From assembly GCA_035315125.1 (NCBI GenBank), contig DATFYI010000239.1, positions 1 to 7,159 of the forward strand: a stretch of 7,159 nucleotides of DNA. The letters are read 5' to 3'. Under the pieces are notes generated by a model that saw nothing but the letters and a program-made list of their open reading frames with translations, did not search any database and had not been told where the DNA came from. The position numbers were made by a program, and so were the translations under genes. Positions 1 to 4,930 of the stretch are shown piece by piece. This stretch comes from DATFYI01 sp035315125 (GTDB taxonomy: Bacteria; Chloroflexota; Anaerolineae; Anaerolineales; Anaerolineaceae). Position 1 is the first letter of the stretch; each line of letters begins with the position of its first letter.

Positions 1-338
1 GCCGAAACGTGGAAAACAGTGGAGGTTAATTCACCGGCTATCTTGTACATATTGGGGATCATTAAAAGCAGCCCCTGCGATGCGGTGAATGTGGTTGTGA
101 GAGAGCCGGTCTGCAAAGCCCCATGCACTGCGCCTGCGGCGCCACCTTCGGATTGCATTTCTACAACCAGCGGCACAGTACCCCAAAGATTGGGTGTATG
201 GGAAGCGGCCCAGGCATCCGAGAACTCTCCCATCGGCGAAGATGGAGTGATTGGGTAAATTGCGATCACTTCACTCAACCGGTATGCCACGTAAGCAACT
301 GCTTCGTTGGCATCAATTGTGACCTTTTGACGTTTCAT
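1..338 (-). CDS. nifJ: Pyruvate:ferredoxin (flavodoxin) oxidoreductase, N-terminal part, cut by window edge
   Basis: This is the first 112 codons of a leftward gene that continues past base 1. PFOR oxidatively decarboxylates pyruvate to acetyl-CoA in the cytoplasm, using thiamine diphosphate and Fe-S clusters and passing electrons to ferredoxin or flavodoxin. The visible part is domain I. It begins MKRQKVTIDANEAVAYVAYR, then shows YPITPSSPMGE (residues 28-38), EMQSEGGAAGAVHG (60-73) and the family stretch TTTFTASQG followed by LLLMIPNMYKIAGE (81-103). Thr31 and Glu64 fall at the positions known to contact thiamine diphosphate in the Desulfovibrio africanus enzyme. The start is the ATG at 338-336, with GGAG 8 nt upstream (350-347). 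The family is usually about 1,170-1,200 residues, so roughly 90% is missing. 2-oxoglutarate or other 2-oxoacid oxidoreductases share this fold, but the sequence reads as the pyruvate type. The enzyme points to anaerobic metabolism. Confidence 0.95.
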   Translation of the reverse strand, partial: MKRQKVTIDANEAVAYVAYRLSEVIAIYPITPSSPMGEFSDAWAASHTPNLWGTVPLVVEMQSEGGAAGAVHGALQTGSLTTTFTASQGLLLMIPNMYKIAGELTSTVFHVS

Positions 339-400
339 GAGGTTTACTCCGTAAAAATACAAGGATATCCGTTTACCGGACAAAAACTTCAATTTTGAAT

Positions 401-414
401 ACACCCGAAGGTGT
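401..414 (-). other. UUCG-capped hairpin in the PFOR leader
   Basis: On the minus strand ACACC-TTCG-GGTGT forms a 5-bp stem closed by C-G around a UUCG tetraloop, an exceptionally stable loop type. It is directly followed by TTCAAAATTGAA (399-388), a second short inverted repeat, and then GTTTTTG. The pair lies about 60 nt upstream of the PFOR start codon, inside the predicted leader. It may stabilise the mRNA or act as a weak attenuator. The function is inference. Confidence 0.4.
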
Positions 415-461
415 CTGAACATTCAACCTTAAAGTTTAATGATTTTTTGGATTTCTTAATA

Positions 462-490
462 GTTATATAGGTCATCAAATCCTCTGTCTC
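462..490 (-). promoter_or_regulatory. Candidate sigma-70 promoter for the PFOR gene
   Basis: On the minus strand GAGACA (490-485, 4/6 match to the -35 consensus) is followed after 17 nt by TATAAC (467-462, 5/6 match to the -10 consensus). Transcription would start near 455, giving a leader of about 117 nt before the PFOR start codon. The -35 box is weak, so this is a plausible rather than certain call. Confidence 0.4.
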
Positions 491-517
491 CTGTCATGAA
501 AAGGTATTTTCGTGTTT

Positions 518-546
518 TTGACAAAATGGTCATCTTGTGTTAAAAT
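518..546 (+). promoter_or_regulatory. Strong sigma-70 promoter upstream of the RNase J gene
   Basis: TTGACA (518-523, perfect) is followed by a 17-nt spacer and TAAAAT (541-546, 5/6). This is the best promoter in the window. Transcription should start near 552-554, about 200 nt upstream of the RNase J start codon, and must first pass the intrinsic terminator at 629-665. Confidence 0.8.
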
Positions 547-552
547 TTAGAA

Positions 553-665
553 GATAATTGATAAAATTTAACCGGTTTATCCGGTCGTAGGTTTAAACGG
601 ATTCAATGGATTGCTCTGGTTTCCCAATAATGCCCCGGCTGGTCTACCGAGCTTGGGCATTTTTT
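553..665 (+). ncRNA. Candidate short leader RNA or small RNA upstream of RNase J
   Basis: The predicted start near 553 and the terminator ending at about 665 define an RNA of roughly 110 nt with no convincing open reading frame. Visible structure: TTTAACC (567-573) can pair with GGTTTAAA (590-597) with one bulge, enclosing or competing with a CCGG-TTTAT-CCGG hairpin (572-584). Two GGA triplets follow (599-602 and 608-610), and the RNA ends in the terminator stem. I could not match it to a known riboswitch or 6S class. It is either an attenuated leader of the RNase J mRNA or an independent small RNA. Boundaries are estimates from the promoter and terminator. Confidence 0.45.
629..665 (+). terminator. 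Intrinsic terminator inside the RNase J leader
   Basis: AATGCCC (629-635) pairs perfectly with GGGCATT (655-661). After one C/U mismatch the stem continues with G637-U653, GCT/AGC (638-640 with 650-652) and GG/CC (641-642 with 647-648), around a TCTA loop with one bulged G649. A run of T (660-665) follows on the plus strand. The opposite strand lacks a comparable T-run, so it acts on rightward transcription. It sits between the strong promoter at 518 and the RNase J start at 757. Confidence 0.75.
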
Positions 666-756
666 GTATTAATAATATTATTTGAATACAATTAGTAATG
701 ACCAGATCATAATATAAATTGGAATTGTTTTTTAAGAAATTGAGGAAGTTAGGAAA

Positions 757-2397
757 ATGAAGCAGCACAAGTTGCGAATTATACCCCTGGGAGGACTGGG
801 GGAAGTTGGACGAAATATGATGGTTTACGAATACGGTGGGGAGTTACTCATCGTTGATACAGGCCTTATGTTTCCTGAGAACGATATGCTGGGGATCGAT
901 TACATTATCCCCGATATCCAATATTTGCGTGAGAGACGACAGCACGTGCGCGGCATCGTGATCACCCATGGACATGAGGATCACATAGGTGCCATTCACC
1001 ATGTAATCGAAGAGGTCAATGCCCCCATCTACGCCACCCCATTAACGCGCGGTTTGCTTGAAGTAAAACTAGCGCGTCACGGCATGGCTCAAAAATACAC
1101 CATCAATACGGTTCAAGCCGGCGAAGTGGTCCAAATCGGTCCTTTCCGGGTGGAATTTTTTCATGTTTGTCACTCTATACCCGATTCGGTCGGGTTAGGT
1201 ATCCAGACGCCGGTTGGTCTGGTGGTGCATACCGGCGATTATAAATTTGACCATACTCCGGTTGATAATTGGCCGACCGATTTTGCCAAGCTGGCCGAGT
1301 TTTCACATCGCGGTGTGTTAGCCCTGTTGGCTGATTCCACTAACTCTGAACGGGCTGGCTGGACACCCTCAGAGCGTGTCATCGACCCAGCTTTTGACCA
1401 GGTTTTCAATCAGGCTGACGGTCGCATTATTATCGCCAGCTTTGCTTCGCTGGTTTCACGTATGCAGCAAGTGGCTAATGCTGCTGTCCGGCACAACCGC
1501 AAGCTGACTTTTGTGGGTCCTAGCATGATTGATAATGCTAAAATCGCACGCAAGTTAGGTTACCTGGATTTGCCCGAGAATTTACTGGTCAATATCGACC
1601 AGGCCCTGGCGTTGCCTGATAACGAGATTGTGTTGATGTGTACTGGCTCGCAAGGGGAACCCTCCTCAATTCTGGGACGGCTTTCACAAGGCGCTTATCG
1701 CCAGTTTGATATCAAAAGCCATGATACCGTAGTGCTTTCCTCCCATCCGATCCCGGGTAATGAAGAGAATGTTTATCGTACCATCAATCTGTTATTCAAG
1801 CGCGGTGCTAATGTGCTTTACGAAGCCATCGCGCCGGTGCATGTTTCAGGTCACGCCAGTCAGGAAGAGATGAAGTTGCTGATCAATCTGGTACGCCCCA
1901 AATTCTTCGTACCCATCCATGGGGAGTTACGCCAACTTAAACAACATTCTGTTCTGGCTCAACAGCTCGGCATTCCCCTGGAAAATATTGCCGTAGTAGA
2001 AAATGGACAGGTGATAGAGTTCACCGAAGACGCTATGGAATTGGGTGAACGAGTGCCTTCCTCTCTTGTTTTCGTGGATGGCTCGGGTGTGGGCGATGTA
2101 GGCCCAGATGTAATGCGTGAGCGCGAAGCTCTCTCTCAAGATGGGATTGTTTTGGTGCATTTAATTATGGACCAGAACAATAATTGCTTAAAAACTGATC
2201 CTGAAATCACCAGCCACGGCTTTATTGTTTCCAATGGGGCGAACGAGGTTCTGCTTCAGACGCGCAAGAAAGTCGCTGATGCTGTTGCAAAGGCAAATGG
2301 AAGCCTTGTAAAGGATGTGGAACAGGCCGTCCGTACTTTCTTGTATAGTGAGACGCACCGCCAACCGTTGGTCTTTGTGACGGTCAGCAGACTTTAA
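757..2397 (+). CDS. rnj: Ribonuclease J
   Basis: This 546-residue enzyme of the metallo-beta-lactamase/beta-CASP family is a cytoplasmic 5'-to-3' exo- and endoribonuclease for mRNA turnover and rRNA maturation. B. subtilis RNase J1 has 555 residues, so the length is complete. The metal-binding motif HGHEDH is at residues 71-76, the further ligand histidine in HVCHS is H139, and the aspartate in HTGDYKFD is D161. The beta-CASP part carries SGHAS (H365) and PIHGE (H388). The C-terminal domain ends with the family-typical RTFLYSETHRQPLVF segment. All expected catalytic residues are present. The ATG at 757 has GAGGAAG (742-748) 8 nt upstream. The gene stands alone in its direction and converges with pcm 62 nt downstream; no intrinsic terminator is seen between them. 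Expression probably depends on read-through of the leader terminator at 629-665, because no good promoter lies between it and the gene. Confidence 0.96.
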   Translation: MKQHKLRIIPLGGLGEVGRNMMVYEYGGELLIVDTGLMFPENDMLGIDYIIPDIQYLRERRQHVRGIVITHGHEDHIGAIHHVIEEVNAPIYATPLTRGLLEVKLARHGMAQKYTINTVQAGEVVQIGPFRVEFFHVCHSIPDSVGLGIQTPVGLVVHTGDYKFDHTPVDNWPTDFAKLAEFSHRGVLALLADSTNSERAGWTPSERVIDPAFDQVFNQADGRIIIASFASLVSRMQQVANAAVRHNRKLTFVGPSMIDNAKIARKLGYLDLPENLLVNIDQALALPDNEIVLMCTGSQGEPSSILGRLSQGAYRQFDIKSHDTVVLSSHPIPGNEENVYRTINLLFKRGANVLYEAIAPVHVSGHASQEEMKLLINLVRPKFFVPIHGELRQLKQHSVLAQQLGIPLENIAVVENGQVIEFTEDAMELGERVPSSLVFVDGSGVGDVGPDVMREREALSQDGIVLVHLIMDQNNNCLKTDPEITSHGFIVSNGANEVLLQTRKKVADAVAKANGSLVKDVEQAVRTFLYSETHRQPLVFVTVSRL

Positions 2398-2459
2398 AGA
2401 GTTTGCTCCAACCCGGGGATGATATCAGAGTAGTTTCTATATCGGCAGTGTGACCAGCT

Positions 2460-3149
2460 TCAGGTTGGTGGATCCCTTCGATTTTGCCATTCTTCTTCCT
2501 TCCAACCGAAGGCGCCTCTCAGAGGTACAAAGGAAACCGGTATAATGCTCTCCCAGTCCAACCGGTCATCTTCCAACTGCCAGACTTGCAGGTCTTGTTC
2601 TGGTGAACTGCCGACCGGGATAACCATGCGCCCATTCTGGCGGTCTAACTGCTCCAATAAAGGTTGGGGGGGGTTAGGAGCAGCGGCGGTCACAATGATG
2701 TCCTGGTAGGGTGCCGCTTCTGGCCAGCCAAGACTTCCATCGGCCAGGTGCACAAAAACGTTATCTAATCCTAAATCCGACAGAATCCGTTTGGCTTGTT
2801 CGGCTAAACCTGCATGGCGTTCGATCGTATGGACGGTTTTTGCCAGATTGGCTAAAATAGCAGCCTGGTAGCCAGAACCTGTGCCGATCTCGAGCACATT
2901 ATTGTGCCCGTCCAGGCCGAGCAGGCTGGTCATCAAGGCAACCATAAAGGGTTGAGAAATGGTCTGCCCGAACCCGATTGGAAGCGGACAGTCATCATAA
3001 GCCTTATTCCAAAATTCTGCCGGCACAAATAGGTGGCGTGGTATTTTGCGCAGCACCTCTAATAAACGTGGGTTTTTAATACCTCTGCGCTCAATTTGCT
3101 CGGAGACCATCAGCCTGCGAGCCGCTTCATAATAATCCGTTTCTGTCAT
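2460..3149 (-). CDS. pcm: Protein-L-isoaspartate O-methyltransferase
   Basis: Pcm methylates, with S-adenosylmethionine, the isoaspartyl residues that arise by spontaneous ageing of proteins, and so starts their repair in the cytoplasm. The 229-residue product aligns well by eye with E. coli Pcm (208 residues). It shows RRLMVSEQIERRGI (11-24), the substrate-loop GQTISQPFMVA (61-71), the SAM-binding motif I VLEIGTGSGYQAAILA (85-100), a DGS (138-140) and VTAAAP (153-158), ending in FVPLRGAFG. I chose the ATG at 3149 because the DYYEAARR stretch just after it looks conserved. An in-frame TTG at 3185 would add 12 residues but has no Shine-Dalgarno. AAGGAG (3175-3170) is 20 nt upstream of the ATG, with a hairpin between. 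A run of eight C on the coding strand (2673-2666) encodes N-P-P-Q at residues 159-162 without breaking the frame. The gene appears monocistronic. Confidence 0.94.
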   Translation of the reverse strand: MTETDYYEAARRLMVSEQIERRGIKNPRLLEVLRKIPRHLFVPAEFWNKAYDDCPLPIGFGQTISQPFMVALMTSLLGLDGHNNVLEIGTGSGYQAAILANLAKTVHTIERHAGLAEQAKRILSDLGLDNVFVHLADGSLGWPEAAPYQDIIVTAAAPNPPQPLLEQLDRQNGRMVIPVGSSPEQDLQVWQLEDDRLDWESIIPVSFVPLRGAFGWKEEEWQNRRDPPT

Positions 3150-3156
3150 GGATGCT

Positions 3157-3172
3157 GAGAGAAGTTTCTCTC
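3157..3172 (-). repeat. Hairpin at the pcm translation start region
   Basis: On the minus strand GAGAGA-AACT-TCTCTC forms a 6-bp stem with a 4-nt loop. Its 5' arm overlaps the only Shine-Dalgarno-like sequence, AAGGAG (3175-3170), and its 3' arm ends 7 nt before the ATG at 3149. Folding could either hide the ribosome binding site or loop out the excess spacing and bring AAGG close to the ATG. Confidence 0.45.
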
Positions 3173-3220
3173 CTTGGGATCTCAAAAACTGGTTACTCTA
3201 ACAATACTATTCTTTTATTG

Positions 3221-3249
3221 AGTATATTGGATTTCACGATTAATGCAAA
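3221..3249 (-). promoter_or_regulatory. Candidate promoter for pcm
   Basis: On the minus strand TTTGCA (3249-3244, 4/6) and TATACT (3226-3221, 5/6) are 17 nt apart, giving a start near 3214 and a leader of about 65 nt. The inverted repeat GGATTT/AAATCC (3229-3234 and 3247-3252) overlaps the spacer and the -35 box and could be an operator. This is a moderate-quality prediction. Confidence 0.35.
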
Positions 3250-3293
3250 TCCGCTCTGTGTATTTAATCCCGATTGCCTCTGAATCTAATCAC

Positions 3294-3322
3294 TTGACAA
3301 ATTAAAATAGGATGAGTAGACT
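3294..3322 (+). promoter_or_regulatory. Candidate promoter for the lipoprotein / tungstate transporter cluster
   Basis: TTGACA (3294-3299, perfect) is followed after 17 nt by TAGACT (3317-3322, 4/6). The predicted start is near 3329, about 67 nt before the lipoprotein ATG. The palindrome AGTATACT (3327-3334) lies at the predicted start and the shared 14-mer (3345-3358) just downstream, where a repressor could act. Confidence 0.5.
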
Positions 3323-3344
3323 GAATAGTATACTTGTACGCTCT

Positions 3345-3358
3345 CAAATATACTGTTC
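3345..3358 (+). repeat. 14-nt element shared with the hairpin before wtpA (copy 1)
   Basis: CAAATATACTGTTC here matches CAGATATACTGTAC at 4896-4909 at 12 of 14 positions. It lies in the untranslated leader of the lipoprotein gene, 37 nt before its start codon. It may be a regulator binding site, though TATACT is also a common promoter-like hexamer. Confidence 0.3.
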
Positions 3359-3395
3359 GCTTCCCATCTTTTAGTCAATAATAATCGAGGAGATC

Positions 3396-4871
3396 ATGAA
3401 AAAGTGTATCTGGATTATACTGGTTCTAATCCTGGCAGCAGTTTTGTTGGCAGCCTGCCAATCTTCTCAGCTGGCCACGCCAACTGCTGCTAATACAGTC
3501 GCTCCGACAGTACAGCCTGCTGTATCTGAAACGGCCTTAACGATTACCGGCCCACAGGGCAGCAAGACTTTGACCCTGGACGACTTAGAAAAAATGCCGG
3601 CAGTCGAAGGTCAGGCCGGAATCAAAAGCAGCACCGGCGCCATAACCCCTCCTGCTCTTTATAAAGGCGTTTTGTTGACCGATCTCGTCCAACTGGTAGG
3701 CGGATTAAACGCAAATACCGGGGTGCAGATTGGTGCTAAAGATGGCTATGATATGACCTTCTCAGCCGACCAGATCACCCAGGGGAATTTTGTTACTTAT
3801 GATCCTGCTACCGGTGATGAAATTACGAACGCCGGCAAGCTGCAGGTGTTGATTGCCTATGAAATGAATGGCAAACCCCTGGATTCCACCCAAGATGGTA
3901 CTTTAAAATTGGTCGTTATCAGTGATAAACCCACTCAGATAACGGACGGTCATTGGGCGGTCAGGTTTATCAACTCAATTGAGCTCAAGGCTCTGGCGGC
4001 AGCATGGTCGCTTGACCTGCAAGGCGCAATAAGTGATACGGTTGATCGCGGTACGTTTGAGTCCTGCTCGACCAGCACCTGCCACCAGGCCGGCTGGACG
4101 GATGGGAAAGCGCAGAAATGGACCGGCACACCGCTTTACCTGTTGGTTGGGAGGGTAGACGATAACACCAAGCATGGCACCGGCGCCTTTAACACCCAGC
4201 TTGCCGACCAGGGATATACCATTGCTGTGGTTGGTAAAGACGGCTACACTGCAACTTTCACCAGCGCCCAAATTAAGGACGATAAGAATATCATTGTTGC
4301 CAATCAGGTTAATGGGAATGAATTGGCAGACAAAGACTTCCCGCTCAAATTGGTGGGGTCAGAATTGACGAACAAACAGATGGTGGGTGGAATTGCGAAG
4401 ATCATCCTGCATTTGAGTGGACAGGCGGGTGGTTCACCAACTGCTGCGGCGCCGATGGGTACCATGCCGGCCGCAACAACCGTTCCTGCTGCTACACAGT
4501 CCGCTACAACAAGTTCATCTGCAACGCTTGCTTTAACCGGGCTGGTTCAGACCCAGGAAAACTGGAGCCTGTCTGATTTGAAGAATATGAATGTAGCAAC
4601 CATGACCGTGGATGTGCCAAAACAAGGCCAGCAACAGGTTCAAGGCATTCATCTGAATGGATTATTGAACATGGCCCAGCTCAAGCCAGGAGCGAAATCG
4701 CTTATATTTACCGCCTCGGATGGCTATTCAGTCACGCTTGACCTCTCTACGGTGCAAAGTTGCACCGATTGTCTGGTTGCTTTCAATGATAGCGGAGGTT
4801 TCAGCACCGTCATGCCCAATCTGCCGGGCAGCGACTGGGTAAAAAATGTTGTCAAGATGGAAGTGAAATAA
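3396..4871 (+). CDS. Lipoprotein with three sulfite-oxidase-like molybdopterin-binding-fold domains
   Basis: This 491-residue extracytoplasmic lipoprotein has a signal peptide (K2-K3, hydrophobic 5-19) and a lipobox LAAC with Cys21. A Thr/Ala/Pro-rich linker (22-44) leads to three related domains at about 47-197, 205-340 and 376-491. A second Ala/Thr/Ser-rich linker (341-375) precedes the third. Each domain has a YKGVLLTDL-like stretch (89-97; WTGTPLYLL 242-250; VQGIHLNGL 415-423) and then a DGY (116-118, 282-284, 442-444). Domain 1 also has AYEMNGKPL (154-162), typical of the sulfite oxidase molybdopterin-binding fold. Domain 1 lacks cysteine, domain 2 has C224/C229/H230 and domain 3 has C456-x-x-C459. 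The ATG at 3396 follows GAGGAG (3387-3392), so the spacing is short. It precedes wtpAB and is cut off from them by a terminator hairpin. An enzymatic role is unproven; binding or sensing of a molybdate/tungstate cofactor, or electron transfer, is inference. Confidence 0.82.
   Translation: MKKCIWIILVLILAAVLLAACQSSQLATPTAANTVAPTVQPAVSETALTITGPQGSKTLTLDDLEKMPAVEGQAGIKSSTGAITPPALYKGVLLTDLVQLVGGLNANTGVQIGAKDGYDMTFSADQITQGNFVTYDPATGDEITNAGKLQVLIAYEMNGKPLDSTQDGTLKLVVISDKPTQITDGHWAVRFINSIELKALAAAWSLDLQGAISDTVDRGTFESCSTSTCHQAGWTDGKAQKWTGTPLYLLVGRVDDNTKHGTGAFNTQLADQGYTIAVVGKDGYTATFTSAQIKDDKNIIVANQVNGNELADKDFPLKLVGSELTNKQMVGGIAKIILHLSGQAGGSPTAAAPMGTMPAATTVPAATQSATTSSSATLALTGLVQTQENWSLSDLKNMNVATMTVDVPKQGQQQVQGIHLNGLLNMAQLKPGAKSLIFTASDGYSVTLDLSTVQSCTDCLVAFNDSGGFSTVMPNLPGSDWVKNVVKMEVK
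4750..4767. repeat. Perfect inverted repeat inside the lipoprotein gene
   Basis: CGGTGCAA-AG-TTGCACCG is an 8-bp perfect inverted repeat with a 2-nt centre. It lies in the codons for the region just before the C-x-x-C of domain 3, about 165 nt upstream of wtpA. Its symmetry suits a protein-binding site better than an RNA hairpin, since the loop is too tight. Chance within coding sequence is possible. Confidence 0.3.
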
Positions 4872-4887
4872 AACAGAAATTCTATCC

Positions 4888-4919
4888 GGTGGGTACAGAT
4901 ATACTGTACCCACCTTTTT
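4888..4919 (+). terminator. Intrinsic terminator / possible attenuator between the lipoprotein gene and wtpA
   Basis: GGTGGGTACAG (4888-4898) pairs perfectly over 11 bp with CTGTACCCACC (4904-4914) around an ATATA loop, followed by TTTTT (4915-4919). It starts 17 nt after the lipoprotein stop codon and ends 11 nt before the wtpA ATG. No promoter fits between it and wtpA, so it should reduce or control transcription into wtpAB. Confidence 0.9.
4896..4909 (+). repeat. 14-nt element shared with the lipoprotein promoter region (copy 2)
   Basis: CAGATATACTGTAC matches the element at 3345-3358 at 12 of 14 positions. Here it is part of a larger palindrome, GTACAG-ATATA-CTGTAC, which forms the upper stem and loop of the terminator. 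It could serve as a DNA operator as well as an RNA hairpin. Confidence 0.3.
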
Positions 4920-4930
4920 GAGTTAATCTC

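Noticed and set aside
19..398. Two plus-strand frames (79 and 91 residues) at the left edge
   Set aside because: They are antisense to the well-supported PFOR N-terminus and look unlike any protein.
581..661. Resemblance to a ZTP (pfl) riboswitch, from GGTCGTAGG and the 3' CTTGGGCA
   Set aside because: The conserved core of that class is not present as a whole, the GGGCAT is fully used in the terminator stem, and RNase J is not a usual target gene.
682..713. Second RNase J promoter, TTGAAT (682-687) with CATAAT (708-713)
   Set aside because: The spacer is 20 nt, too long for a good sigma-70 promoter; the region is simply AT-rich.
577..768. 63-residue minus-strand reading frame in the RNase J leader
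   Set aside because: It runs antisense through the leader terminator and the RNase J ribosome binding site. Composition is Asn/Ile/Leu-rich as expected from AT-rich noncoding DNA, and I recognise no family.
2408..2468. CCAACC/GGTTGG inverted repeat between RNase J and pcm as a bidirectional terminator
   Set aside because: The loop would be about 49 nt and no T-tract follows on either strand.
2460..3185. Longer pcm starting at TTG 3185
   Set aside because: No Shine-Dalgarno upstream and the extra 12 residues do not resemble the family; ATG at 3149 preferred, though not proven.
4900..4905. TATACT in the hairpin loop as a -10 box for wtpA
   Set aside because: No -35-like hexamer at 15-19 nt upstream and no extended -10 TG.
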